64,000 bases of DNA, from contig NW_022204507.1 in NCBI RefSeq assembly GCF_008831285.2, positions 3,280,452-3,344,451 of the forward strand. The letters are read 5' to 3'. Positions 44,061-56,577 of the stretch are shown here, in pieces (the first letter of the stretch is position 1; every line of letters starts with the position of its first letter). Made by a program: the position numbers and the translations under genes. The DNA comes from Nymphaea colorata. Lineage: Eukaryota; Streptophyta; Magnoliopsida; Nymphaeales; Nymphaeaceae. The notes under the pieces were generated by a model. That model did no database searches, was not told where the DNA came from, and saw only the letters and a list, made by a program, of their open reading frames with translations.

Positions 44061-44730
44061 CACTGATTTTGGCTCGCCCTGTTACCATAGCGCAGGAATC
44101 TGTCTCTTCCTCTCTGCAGCAACAATTTTGGGCTCGATTGTTACTCTGTGAGCAGATCTGCAAGGTTTTCATGGAAAGGTTAGTGTTTGAACATGAATGG
44201 TGAATAGTATTTAATTTTTTTTTCCGTTTCTCGCTGAATTTTTGGAAATCCTTCTTTCTATTTTCGCTTCTACTGTGAAAGAATTTTTTTTCCCGGTGCC
44301 TTCCATATAGAAAGTCCAGTCTGTTTCTCTATCCCCTTTTTCTTTTGTGAGGGTTTCTTGTCGCAGAGATCGATTTTGTTAAGTTTGTACATTTAGTTGT
44401 TGACTGGTTTCTTTGCAAATGCATTAACTTCTTAACTCGTGCCTATCATTTAGCTCAACAATTGAATGTTCCTGTCTTTTTCTTTGAAAAAGCTTGGAGC
44501 TAGAACAGACTCATCAAGCTCTGCCCCTCTTCTGTCCTATGGATGGAATCTCTCATTTCTGAAGAGAAAGCCATTCTTTTTGATGTTGGTGTTGTTCCAA
44601 ACAAAAGATTTTACTATTTTCTTATTTACTGAATAGGAAAATGTTTTAGATACACAGCAGACAGTGCATACAAAAGAAAACCACAAGTATACTTATGAAC
44701 TCATTCCAGTGTTTATAGGTAAACACTTAC
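44061..44730. other. No recognised gene
   Basis: The start looks leader-like (ggttttcatggaaaggttag near 44165, then a long T-rich intron-like stretch). No coding exon was recognised on the plus strand, and further exons of the augmin-7 fragment could not be read on the minus strand. Confidence 0.35.
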
Positions 44731-45080
44731 AGAGGATACAGCGATTGGATCTGAAGATCTGCTGGAAACAGCTTGCACTCTTTAGAAAATATCTGTGTTT
44801 GTTTTTCAGCAATAGAATCTAAGAGTTGAATATCTTTGGCAACTTGTTCACCAACACTGGAGAGAAAATGAAGCTTAGATAGGATAAAATGACTAAAACT
44901 ATTCACAATTGAACTAAGAGCTTTTCATGAGAAGTGGCCATTGCTAAGCTAGTTAAATTTTCACTTTAAGGTTAAGAATCATGTTAACCTCCATTCAGGG
45001 TTGTCAGCATATCAGCTTGCCTCCACAAGGTCTACAATAAGACGAAGTATATCAGAACGATCTTCATAGCTACCTCTGCC
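44731..45080 (-). pseudogene. AUG7: Augmin subunit 7 (AUG7) gene fragment, two exons
   Basis: Exon a (44989-45080) encodes GRGSYEDRSDILRLIVDLVE then AS-stop-YADNPEW. Exon b (44731-44856) continues in phase with [20 protein letters not shown] and [20 protein letters not shown]. Both have AG acceptors and GT donors, and the split Ser codon joins correctly. This is the middle of plant augmin subunit 7 (HAUS homologue), which helps recruit gamma-tubulin to microtubules. The residue before YADNPEW, normally Ile, is a TGA stop. N- and C-terminal exons are not found nearby. Intron retention argues against retrocopying. The link to the Harbinger terminus 1 kb away is possible but unproven. Confidence 0.8.
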
Positions 45081-45562
45081 CTATAAGATAAGACTCAATC
45101 GCTGAACAAACCCATAAGTGACATCTCTTTCATGGCATGCAACATAAAAGCTTCAATGCACTATCTTTTAGAATATAGTTCACATGCATATCAATGTATT
45201 GTAAATAATACATGCACATGCATACATCATAGGGTATTAATAACTTCCATCATTTTTGTCCAATGCCCATAAAATAAATTCTCAAGAAAATTAAATTTGA
45301 TTTGATGACACACTTTAGAGAAAGAGTAGAAAAAACGTTGAGCAAATCCTCAGTAAAACTAATAAATTTTAGTTGTTCCCCAACTCAAATATCTAATGCT
45401 CGGATAAACCCAATCTTATTCACAATATAGACTAAAGCTTTCTATGTTCCTTTTTCCTTTCACCTAAACATCTGGAATGAGTGATACCTTGCAGAGATCA
45501 ATAATCATTTCTTAGTAAAAACAGAAGGCCTCTCTCTCTCTCTATCTCACACACACACACAT
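45081..45562. other. No gene seen
   Basis: AT-rich with a CT/CA microsatellite at about 45530-45560. No further augmin exons could be identified. Confidence 0.45.
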
Positions 45563-45890
45563 ATTAGTAATGGGTGTCTTCAAGATTATTAGCATGAATT
45601 TGCTTTTCTGCTATGCTTCTAATTCTTTTAAGTTGGCTGTCATTATAGACCATAAAGGGAAGGTTCATGTTTCCCAAGTACAGATCTCTCTCTCTCTCCA
45701 TAAACATATTAGTAATGGGTAGTGCATCCTTCCCAAGTACAGATATCTCCCAATCTCTTTTTCTCTCCACGCACAGATTAGTAATGGGTGTCTTCGAGAT
45801 TACCAGCATGAAATTGATTTTCTTCTACGCTTCTAACTCTTTTAAGTTGGTTGCTGGTATGGGCCATAATAAAGGAAAGTGCACATTCAC
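45563..45890. repeat. ~214-bp offset duplication with CT-rich inserts
   Basis: The sequence attagtaatgggtgtcttc, through tttaagttgg and on to accataaaggg, occurs at 45563 and again at 45777. A shorter phrase (ttcccaagtacagat, then CT-rich text, then attagtaatggg) occurs in between at about 45670 and 45730. Open frames on both strands here are by-products of the repeat. Confidence 0.75.
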
Positions 45891-47266
45891 TTCATTCGGC
45901 ATTTTCTTGTGTCTTTAACATTTGCATCAAATAGTTTAGATTTTTGAACTCAGTGATTTGATTCGACTCGATTGGATTCAGGCTAGATGAAATATAATGG
46001 TATTGGGAGGATTCTTAGTTAAGGCATGATCAGCAAGTTGGGAATCTGCATGGGAGAACTCTCCTTAATTTATGGCAAACATGATCAACAAGTTGATTCC
46101 TACTTTTTTGTTTTATTGCAAGTTGATCAGCAAATCCCCTTCATAGAATGTTGCCACAGGGGAGTTCAGTTTGATTCAAGAAAGCAGTAAGGCTTCACGA
46201 AACATCATGGAATTGGCTTATGCATGGTATCTTTATCTGCATCATGCAGTTTATGTTTTTGCTGTCTGAAAGGACTGCTAAAAGCCTAAAAGACATACCT
46301 AGTATCTTCTAGAATAAAAAAGTTTCAAAGAGATGGTACCCCATGGGCAAACACCGTTGATTACTTTTAAAGGAAGACAACCCGAGGAAGATCTCAGACT
46401 GCATTTCTGCATGCCATGCCAAACATTTGTGTATTTTGGAATTAGAGTGCCTCGATTCTGTATGTTTCTTTTCAACTAGATGGCTGAGATGGATGCCCTC
46501 TCTTTGACATTCTTCATTACTGTTGATGCATACTCAGAGTAGTTGTTAGTTTACATACTTTAATGTAAACTGCATTACAATTTTTGATGTAGACATTGAA
46601 AGCAGCAAGTCAATTGCTTTCTTCCATTATTTTGAATATTATTCATTTAGTAACTGCATAATTTAACAACTAAATCTTATGTTTGTGATAATATCTTTGG
46701 AATTTTCTGTCGTCAGTGTCATTACTGATTTCTAGTTCAGCACTTGCTATGCCCTTATGCTTGCCATTAGACATGTATGTATTTTCATTTTCAGTTCATC
46801 AGCTGTTATGACGTCTTGTTCAAAGATGAAGCCCCGACATCACTATGATGTCTTGTACGAAGGTGGTGCAAGGGGCAGATTTGATTTTGTTGAGCTTCTT
46901 TTTGTTATGGTGGATGCGTACATGAAGCTACATATGTACTTGCTTCTATGGATACTCTACACATGCACTTGGCTTTGTATTTAACGTTGAAGCTCTTCTG
47001 AATACTTGTGTATATGTTTTATCACTGATGGGAATATGTATGTGTTTTATCTACTGTTGTATACTTTATAGTGAAATTCTCATATATATCCAATGAGTAT
47101 GGTTGGAGCATTTATGAATTGTGCATAGATGTTGATTAAAACATTTGATACTGTTTATATTTACAGTATCCAATGGAGTAGAGTAGGTGCAGTGGAGTAG
47201 CTTTCATACAGGTATTGGCGATAATGATTCTGGTGGTTTTAGTTCTCATTCTGATTTCTTTGCAGA
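45891..47266. other. No recognised gene
   Basis: Sequence of mixed composition with splice-like borders, for example tttctttgcag just before 47266, but no recognisable coding exon. A short frame at about 46825-46910 (HHYDVLYEGGARGRFDFVEL) may be an exon of an unknown gene. Confidence 0.3.
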
Positions 47267-47509
47267 ATGGATGAAAATACATCTAGACAGACTACAGGGG
47301 AGCATGGCACCACATTGTCATCAACGTCTTTGCAATCTCAATCGCAACATCAAGCTGGTTTTGTTCAAGGGAGAACACAGCAAACTGATGCAATCAATGA
47401 TGGCCTGCAGTCGTCTTCATCTTCTGTCTTTGATAGCTCTTTTGTTCTAGATCCCCAAGAGGAGATCGTTGAGAAGGACCTAAATGGTGAAACTTCTGAT
47501 TCGTTGTGA
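47267..47509 (+). CDS. Unidentified exon-like open frame (80 codons)
   Basis: It opens at an ATG just after a good acceptor (ctttgcag/aatgg at about 47260-47267) and encodes a Ser/Gln/Thr-rich sequence with MDENTSRQTTGEHGTTLSST and SFVLDPQEEIVEKDLN, ending in a stop at 47507-47509. Composition is far from the AT-rich background and looks like a disordered N-terminal region. No domain is recognisable. A later short frame at 47700-47920 (around LQELKVCREIARKNQSLKSI) could be another exon. Family unknown. Confidence 0.3.
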   Translation: MDENTSRQTTGEHGTTLSSTSLQSQSQHQAGFVQGRTQQTDAINDGLQSSSSSVFDSSFVLDPQEEIVEKDLNGETSDSL

Positions 47510-47924
47510 AGTATAACAAGGCGAAGCAATGCACTAAGTTGGTGATGCAATGTGTTGCTTAGCGATGCATAGTGAAGCTTAAATTTAATGGCAAAAATAA
47601 TCTAACATATTATATCAACAAAAATCATGTCAGAAATTAAAAACAAGAGCAAAAAATCCATTTTTTTTCTGGCGCCAAAATCAGAAAAAAAACATTACTT
47701 TGGTTTATTTAAACAACATACTCATTAGAGATGATGGTGGCGAGCGCTGTCTATTTTCTGTGGAAAGGTTGCAAGAGTTGAAGGTATGTAGAGAAATTGC
47801 TCGAAAGAATCAAAGTCTGAAGTCAATTTGGTTCACTCGACAAGAGATTTTCTTGTATATATACAATGACGGGAGGAAGGTATTCATACTCCACCTTGTA
47901 TACTGCATCATTTGTTATGTATAA

Positions 47925-48423
47925 AGAATCTCACCTTATAAAAGAACCTCTAGAGGACGATCTGAAAAGTTTTTGAATATCAATTTATTTTTAGTAATGT
48001 TTCTCGTAACAAAAGGCTTAGATGCCCAAGATTGTCTTGTACATAGTTCTAGTTATTGTACTTTAAACATGATCATGCCTTTAGTGTACGGAATAACACT
48101 TGAGCATATTTAGGAAGAAGTTGCCAACAAACAAATGATTAGTGGTCCAACCTAGGAGTTGGGTTTTCTTTCTGCTCTATGTTTTTTCTTTTGACATCCA
48201 CGTCATTGGATACAAAAATGTTATTTCAATTCAAAACCAAGCTGATACCATTAGTAGTATGATGCTGTAATAAAGGACAGTTTGTCATTGAGAAGAGCCC
48301 CAGATGGTACATCAGCATAAGATGAGATTCTTTTGTAATGAACGAATAATGCAGTATATGGGGTGGAGTATGAATACCTTCCTACCGTCATTGAATCAAA
48401 CTCATCAATCCGTGCACCACTTT

Positions 48424-48455
<32 letters not shown>

Positions 48456-50429
48456 GTTGCTAGACAAATTAGACCGGAAAAATAATTAATGAGACCGATT
48501 AGGTTTGATGCATTTTTCTTCTGAAAAGTTACAAGCAACCATTTATATTTATACAATTACCTACAGGCACATGACCCACTGTTTTTAAGTATGAAAAAGA
48601 CAATTTTACCCTAATAAGAAGAAAATACCTGAATAGAAAGATTTTTATGGGCCACATCTTTTTGACCATTTCTTCGATATTTTCGTCTATTTTATAGGTA
48701 TCAATATTAATAAAAAAAAGGCCCAGGGAGAGTGTATGTACAAAGTGTGATTTTTTTCATTTTTTTCATAGAAATTGCTCAAAATTTTAACTTTTTTCTT
48801 CAATTAATGAAGCAGGTGTTTGTCAATCATTTTATTACGTCAAACAACTTTTCAATCTTTTTAACACCCTTCGTCGTACAAAGAAATTCATCTATTTGAA
48901 AAACCCTGAAAATTCTTGTCAATCAATAATGTGAATGATGCTTATCTATGTGGTATATTTCAAATAAACTGAGATAGGAATTGGAGCCGTTTATTTTTCT
49001 TTGTTATCTCATTTGTCCATTCTTTTTGCACCAAAGATCTTACCTTTTCTGAAGGAACTGGAGCTACATCTCATGTGCTTCCATGCCTTTTTGGTTTTGA
49101 AACCTTGAAAAATTGACAGATTCTCTTTATTAGGGACATAAGATTTGTCACCAAAAAAAGGATAATGGTAACCTCACCTAACCAATAGTAATAAAAATAC
49201 ATGTCCTACTGAGACTTGTAACTTGCTATGCTCCTTAGTAGCAGGCCCTGACTCACCCTCCTCTAAAAGGCTGATTCATTCAGACCAACATGAGGGTCCA
49301 ACCACATTGCATTGTGAGGATCCACCAAGAGTGATTTTTTTTAAGGTCATCAGTCTTGAAGTTCCTCAGTAAAGATAGGATAAAAAAAAATCAGTCTTCC
49401 ATAACCTTTCATCAGTCCTAGGCACTTCTGAAACTCAGTTCTTTAATTGTGGGATGGGCACTTTAAAAGGATGTCATATTTTATATAACAACTCAATATT
49501 TCCCTATAAACAAGACTTATTTCATTGAAAAGTTGTAATTTGTAAAGGAACAGTTTCATAGTTGATTATTTTTATATTAACTTGGAGAAGTAGCCTTAAA
49601 TGACATTATATTTTCCAGTCTTCATTAAAATTGTGAAACAAACAGTTCTAAAGAAACTTCTTCAGTATTTCCTATGGACTTCTTGCTTCCATTTGCATGT
49701 GCACTGCACCTTATGTTTGCCTGTGTGACTGGTTGAGTTTCAGTTTGGGACTGCATTCTAGGATTAAGAGGTTGGAAAGGCTGAGCCGGTGGAAACATTC
49801 AGTTTTTACCTGCTAGTTAGCAGCTTTTCATTTCACATCCATTATTTTTTATATTTTCTTCCACAAGATCTTTCCTTTCTGATCTTTCGGCTGATAATAG
49901 TGTAGGGCCAAGGGTAGGATGGGCCTTCTGGTCACTTGCTCAAATTGAGTCATTAGAAAACAAGTCCTGAAAATTTCTGGGTTATTCAATTGCTTTGAAT
50001 TTCTTGAGAACAGTACTTGCCATGAATTTAAAAAAGAAACACTGTCAAATAATGTCGTCTTCCAACAAATTGGATTTTGAACTGCATTTTTGGCCATCTC
50101 AGTTAATGTCCAAAACACGTACATCTATATGTGATTAAGGTACATTGTCTGTTAGATGTAACTTTAGACTGTTTGTGCGGCTGCAGATGTCCTGATGAGT
50201 ATCAGAAACATGGCAAATTTGACATGGTTTAATTCGACATACAACCTTGGTTAAATCTTAAATGTTGTTGAGAAAAATGTAAATTAAAACAAAAACATAG
50301 CTAACATGAAATATGAAAATAGAAAAAATGCAGGTGTCAATCACAAAAAGGAGAGGGGGGGGGACACTTTTGTGATAAGAGGCAGCTGAAATGGGTGGTT
50401 GCGTGCTTCCTTAAAATAATAGTGGTAAT
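47925..50429. other. No gene seen; CA/TA microsatellite at 48422-48456
   Basis: The sequence is AT-rich with scattered short frames lacking recognisable motifs. The microsatellite is cac(ac)n followed by (at)n. The minus-strand frame at 49849-50124 has no family I recognise. Confidence 0.5.
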
Positions 50430-50777
50430 ATGTGCTTCTTTCTTTGGTACTGGTTACGACACAATTTACCGGTGGAAAAAACAACCGTTGAAGTTTTAAA
50501 GCGGAGGGGACATATATGGGTGTTAACATTTAACAATGACCAGTATACATACGATTTAACGGCGACAAAAATCCCCCGTAGGGCATATATACCAGCCACA
50601 AAAATCAACGGTATGGATAAATATCCACAACTTTCTCCTAGCAAGTTCCAGTTCCAGTCAATCAAAGATATGTCTTGTGGGATCTATTCCTTACAAGTCA
50701 ATGCACTAAGGGGAAAGAAAAAACAGCCACATGTTGAAAGACATCGTTGGAAAGATGAAATAAGCCCTGAAAAATAA
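50430..50777 (+). CDS. Unidentified 115-codon open frame
   Basis: It encodes RHNLPVEKTTVEVLKRRGHI then WVLTFNNDQYTYDLTATKI. The first part loosely recalls a B3 DNA-binding domain strand pattern, but the similarity is too weak to call. A minus-strand frame covers most of the same bases. The C-terminal half is Lys/Arg-rich. No splice or promoter support. Confidence 0.15.
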   Translation: MCFFLWYWLRHNLPVEKTTVEVLKRRGHIWVLTFNNDQYTYDLTATKIPRRAYIPATKINGMDKYPQLSPSKFQFQSIKDMSCGIYSLQVNALRGKKKQPHVERHRWKDEISPEK

Positions 50778-52446
50778 AGTATTATGTTGCTTTCACTGTT
50801 ACCATTTCCCTCCATCAAAAGGTGTATCTATACATCAAGAAATCATGGCGATTCCCAACCAAAGCAATGAAGAACAAAATGATATTCTTCCTTTGGTGCT
50901 TTTAATATCCGCCTTCCGATTAGTTTTACATGTTGGCTAATTCTTTGGCTTATTTTTACAGGTTGACTAATTCTTTTGTTTTATTTCTATCCTAGTATCA
51001 GACTTAAAATTAATTTTAGTTAACAAAGGAAAAACATACTCAGTTTTTGTGTTTGCAGTTTTCAATGAACATGGAATGATCCTTTTGGTTCTATATTCTA
51101 GTTCCCTAAATTTTATGTGCGAGATTTTTCCACAAAAATCTTCGCCTTAGAGGCAAAATTCCATAATCAATCCTGCATGTTGCCACATCAAGAACCCCGA
51201 GATACTTTTTTACATATATATCTCGCTTTCAGTCATTGACATTTTTGAAACTGTACTCTTCAACTTGGTTCACTTAATAGCTCATGTTGGTTGTAAGATC
51301 CAGAATACCTGTTACATATATATAGCTATTAGTGAGTTACATCTTTCTACTTAAACTCATCCCCACAAACTTGATCTATATAATTTGGAGTTTGCACGGA
51401 AGCCATTAATTAGCAATTTTTCCTTTTTAGTTTTATTTTCTTGATTATATTTTCAATTTGAAGGGATAATTTCATCATTTGGGTGACTAATATCTTTTAG
51501 TGCTTTGGCCTTCTTTCAGGTGGTGGGTAAGATCCTGCTCACCTGAAGGGATAATTTTGTCGTTTGGGTGATTACTTCAATACTTTTGACGAGATCAAGC
51601 ATCTGTTTGAAAAACAGAAGGAAAAGTTGGGTGGACATTTGGTGTTTCTCAAAAGGAGTTATCTCTTATTTTTCTCATTTAATTTGTGGAGCAGTGTCTC
51701 TTAACATTGAAAACATTGTTGGTTTGGATTTTTAGATTTAAATACATTGACGTCGCTCGTAGTGATTGGGAAAACATATATACGTTACTTTTTTACAGTT
51801 CAATTAAAAAAAATTATGTGTTAAACTGTTTTTAAATCCAATGTACGGGGACTTTGTGTAGTGAGATAGATCATCAATATTGATGTATACACATGCAGCT
51901 ACAATCTATAATGCAATTGTTACGTTACAAAGAATTTTATCATGAAGAAGCATGATTTGTAATGCAGCGACAGCTGCATGTATAAGAGATTCTGAACATC
52001 ATCTTTACCTTACTCTGCACAACTAAAATCTTTCTTGGTTGGGTCCTGAAATTATTTTTTTACAAAGTGCGAGTCAACCAGACCCCTACTGAAACCCAAA
52101 AGGTTGTAGGATAATAATTGAAAAAATAAAAGGGTCTTCACTAGAATTGTGTACAAAACAATGGGTCAACATCAAATTTCCCAAGACAAGTATAAGTGGC
52201 TTTTTGTCTGACTTCTTTTCTGTTTCCTTCTCCCATTTTATCTCTCCTCACTCTCTTGAAACTTGTTCGTCACCTTATATTTGTGAGGGCTTTATGTTGA
52301 GCAACAAAAAGTCCCCAGCCATCTATGGCGATCGGTGAGCACAGGAGCTTGAGCAGCGGCAGTAAAACCCAACAACAACAAGTATTATTTTTTCTTTCTC
52401 TCACCCCCTCAAGTTTCTTCTACATTTCTTTCCTTGAGGGTGTTCT
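50778..52446. other. No gene seen
   Basis: AT-rich. The phrase gataatttcatcatttgggtga and its near copy gataattttgtcgtttgggtga occur at about 51466 and 51548, a small duplication of about 25 bp. No coding signal. Confidence 0.5.
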
Positions 52447-52695
52447 GCTATGTCACTGGTGTGTGGGGTATGGGTGTGGCTGCTAGTGCCGGTGCGATAC
52501 ATCTAAAAAAATTGCGGTGCAGCGGTGCAGCGAGGGTATTTATTATTATTAATTTATTATTATAATATATTAATAATATCAAATTTGATAAAAAACTGAA
52601 AAAAATTGAAATCAATAAGGTGCGGGCTGGGTGCGAATCTGGGTTGTAGACGCGATGCGGGTGCATCATCAGGGTTGCCGCACCCAGGTGACATA
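52447..52695. mobile_element. MITE copy 2 with 8-bp target duplication
   Basis: The octamer ggtgttct flanks the element exactly (52439-52446 and 52696-52703). The ends read gctatgtcactggtgtgtgg on the left and, reverse complemented from the right, tatgtcacctgggtgcggca. Inner parts keep inverted similarity rich in ggtgc. The core is (TTA)n-like AT sequence. An 8-bp duplication points to the hAT superfamily. A one-base shift (gtgttctg/gtgttcta) is the alternative phasing. Confidence 0.78.
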
Positions 52696-52703
52696 GGTGT
52701 TCT

Positions 52704-53169
52704 ATGGTGAAATCAGGCCCCTCATTTTTTGTTCTTTTTTTTAACTGTTTTCTCCTTTCTCATTTTTTTACTGACGTAGAATATGCCCAAAACTTTTTTT
52801 TTCTTTGGTTGCTCATGCTGCACACTGCAGGGGCTGGGGCTCATTATCAACTGACCCCACCTGATGAAAAAGAATAGCAGATTTGGCCGAAGAAGAGATT
52901 CAGTGCTATGGGGTTCCTTGGTGAAATAGAGTTTAGCAAAGGGTAGTAACAGTGAACCATTTTTTATTGATTCGTGCCATTTTTCTTTTCTGTTGTTCAG
53001 GAGCGAGCAAGTAGGTCTTTGTAGTCGGTGAGCATGCAGTACAAGGCACTCCGAGCTCTCTAATTGAGTCCTATTATATTTGCTTACACAATTGAAGGAT
53101 TTGTTTTAAGACATAGGTCAAATAAAATAGTGTTTACAACGACGTGATAAACACTTAGAAAAAATAAAA
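52704..53169. other. No gene seen
   Basis: T-rich sequence with no open frame of interest and no recognisable motif. Confidence 0.5.
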
Positions 53170-53560
53170 GCAATAATATCATTTTATGGATTGGTTTTAT
53201 GATAACATGTGCTTAATAAAAGGCAATAAGCAGTCAGACAAAATAGATTCTAATAATGAAAATGCAATATGCATTTTATGATATCCTAAAATAAATTTGG
53301 GTTTACAAGAATGCGATAAGAACAAAAAATCTTGTGATAACACAACCACATGATTTATTTTATGATAGACACAAGTAATATCATGCTTATAAGTAGGAAA
53401 TAAGCACTCAGAAAAATTAAATGCAACAATGATACTATATGAACTGGTTTTATGATAAAAAGACATTTACAAAGAGGTCATAAATAGTAAAACAAACCAG
53501 ATTGCAATAAAGCACCTATAGGATTCGTTTTATTATTCATTCAAATAAAATCATGTCTAC
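53170..53560. repeat. Degenerate repeat region (GGTTTTATGATAA motif)
   Basis: Irregular copies of a unit including ggttttatgataa, then aataagcagtcagacaaaa or aataagcactcagaaaaa, then tgcaataatga-like text recur at about 53100-53250, 53280-53360, 53390-53460 and 53480-53560. The spacing is irregular. The minus-strand frame across it translates the repeat and shows no domain. Confidence 0.5.
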
Positions 53561-56377
53561 AAAAAGAGTTTCTATCGTCAAATTTACGTGTTAAACGGAG
53601 AGGTGGGCATGAGTATGTTAACCATCATCCATATTAAGATACTATGCATAACGTCACATATGTATATTTCATGATGGTCACAACAGAATATCTTATTGCA
53701 TTTCAGAACCCAGTTTTGATATAATATCTAAACAAGACATAGTGTCTCAACTGCAGGCATGTACAAATACAATTCATGCTGGCACACTGTCACTACAATA
53801 TTTTTGTTTATGCCCTACCACCAATACTTTAGGATGAGAATCGTAGCGAATAACATCTACATTTGGTCAGGACAATGAATGAGTTTTCCTGCCCAAGCCA
53901 TTTGCATATTTTGTGTGAACCACAGTTGTGCGATTACCTTTTCCACCTTTTATCTCTCTCTTTCTCCCCTCAAACCCACCTGTTAAGTTGCAGAAGCGTA
54001 ATGTAAATCTAGGATTTCCCCATTCTTTTAACCAACAAAAGATTGAATGCATGACAAAACAGAGAGGGTTGGAATGATTGTGCTTTGCTCCTCTTCGTCT
54101 CGCTGCGGCGTCTTTCTTTTTACTAGTGCCTTCTAGTACTCCACAAAGGTTAGTTGGATATGCAGTTGGAAAGTTCCTGTTTTCTATAACCACATCAATT
54201 GGAGGCTTCAGATTCTTGTTTGGACATAATGTCTTAAAAAGGCAGATTATGTCGGTTGGATTTCTCTCGTGCTACCCTCGTATGTGTTGATTGCTCTTCC
54301 ATATCAACTTCCTTCTTGCCTTTTAGGGTCTTAGACCAAATCGCCTCTCTCTCTGCCTGTATATTATCTCTCTCTTTCTCTCACTCCCGATCCATCATGT
54401 TTTCCACCAGTGAGTACTCACAACAACAAATGTTGGAAACTGGAATTAGGATCGAGCCACTAGGATCGGTTTGTAGATCCTTTCCAAAATCTCAACGTAA
54501 AAAAGATGTGTTACTTGTGACAACAAAGCCCATCCCTCGCCCCCTTTCTGGTGAAAATCCATGTTCCGCTCATCCCTGTGGCCTTTGCCATTTCAGCATG
54601 CACTGATGTCAAGCATTGATCACAATCGACCGATTGTCGCTGACAGAAGAGGTGAAGAAGAAGAAAAGTTCCCCAACTCTGTCATTGCTTCCCAAATTTT
54701 TCTGCTTCAACAAAAAATCCATGATTCACCTGCTTTGTTGCCCGTTTTCTGGCATTTCTGCTTGCTCAGTTTGCTGGTTGCTCACCTTGCCATTGTCATG
54801 TTGTTGTTCATCTCCTCTGCTTGCAGCAATCGCCGAATTGCTGGTTTGCTCGGATTGAATAGGAGTTTAGTTTTCGAATATTTGTCGAAAATAAGAGAAA
54901 ATATATGGTTAATAAAAATTTCAAGAAATATTAAAAAGTAATTAGAATCTGTCCAGTCTCACTCTTAAATTGGCTATGAAATGTAATCTGCTTGCAGTCG
55001 GCTCAATTGGATGAGCGTGAGAATTAGGGGATGCACAGGTGGCCAACTCTTGGTAGAAGTCAAAGGAAGAGCTTGAGAAATCTGGCTGCATATTAACGGG
55101 GATATGGGCTTTTTCTTTGAAATTTTTGTTTAAGGTGGCCGCATGTTAGTTGTTTTCTTTTGTGGATTAATGTCTTTGTTTCACTTTGACCCTCACATTT
55201 TGCCAACATATTCATTAGCTCCAGCATTAATTCTGTGGATTAATGTCTGGATTTCTCATGTTTTCTTGACTTGCTTGATTGCCACATGTGACAGAAGGAA
55301 CGTAGGTTTTCCTTCATTTTTTCAGTTGTTCCAATTCTGGTTTTTTTTTTGTGTGATTTTTTGTTGCCTTTGCTGAGAATGCAGAATCTCATGTTTGGAT
55401 GATGTGACTAACGTGGATTGGTTCCTTCTCTTTTTGTTTTATCAAGCTTGGGTTGAAGATACCTGAGTTAATGATTGTGGGTGCATACTGAATGGTCTTC
55501 CACAAATCTAGTCACCTGAAGCCCAACGGACCTAGAAATCCCAAACATTCTTCAACAGAGTTTCTCGAAAAAGATCAAGCAAGAGACAACTACTAGGCTT
55601 ATCAACTCAATCAGTCGATTGAGAATGAAGGACATCGAAAAAGAAGAGCAAGAAAGAACTAAATTCATACACATCAAGTACGATCAGTACCTAAGTTTCA
55701 ATCAATCTCAGGCTCCCAAAATAATTTTAAAAACAAGACCGACAAAAAAAATTACTAATCGGCAACGCCGCTTGTGTCAGCTGGCCTGGGTCCCGGGTGC
55801 CCCTCGGCGGCTCGGCCCGCCGCCCAGGTCTACGTGTCAGTGCTCTGATGCTCTCTCTCTCTCTTCCCGGCTTCTTGCTTTTGGCAGCAAATTTTTTAGA
55901 GAACCTAAGCGGTTGGTGGGGTTATTATAGAAAATTTTCACGTCATCGTTGATAACTTGCTGTAATTTTGAAAAATGCCTTCACATTTTCAATTTCTTAA
56001 TAGAAACCCTTCTTTTGCCCACCGACTGCTTAACAGGTATTTGCTTTATTTTAAAAATTTTATAGTTATATTTTGTCAAAACTCTTCTATATTGCAAAAA
56101 TAGGGCCATTTATTTAGTGAGCAAAATAAGCACTCGAAGTCTGGAATTTCCAATTTTACAAGATAAAGAAATCACCAACGTCCAATGCAATAGATCAAGA
56201 TTTATAAGAATAAAAAAATATGTAGCCTTTTCAAGTTATAAATTAATTTATACAACTAAACACTCAACATTTTCTTAAAACATCTCAAACACATCTATGT
56301 GGCTGCATTTAGAAAAAAACCCAAATGAATGAAAACCAGGAGCGGGCTGCTCTTCCACTAATTCTCATCAGTTATTT
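53561..56377. other. No supported gene
   Basis: Several short frames at 53867-54193 (minus) and 54078-54941 (plus) overlap in conflicting phases and show no recognisable domain. A GC-rich island at 55770-55840 (gtcccgggtgcccctcggcg) stands out in composition but has no identified function. Confidence 0.4.
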
Positions 56378-56515
56378 TTATTCGTATACCATCCTTTTTC
56401 TCTCTTTGTTTAATTTTGATATAGAAAGGAGGATGCTGAGATGAAAGATGAATACAATCAAATTTTCGTATTAAAAGAACTCGAGATTCATTCTCTTTTT
56501 CCCTCTCTGCTTTTT

Positions 56516-56577
<62 letters not shown>

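Noticed and set aside
43881-44063. Arg/Gly-rich minus-strand repeat protein
   Set aside because: It is a product of the 36-bp CT-rich repeat in a leader-like region with no other evidence.
50430-50777. B3 DNA-binding domain
   Set aside because: Only a loose hydrophobic pattern is shared, the key residues are not convincing, and the opposite strand is equally open.
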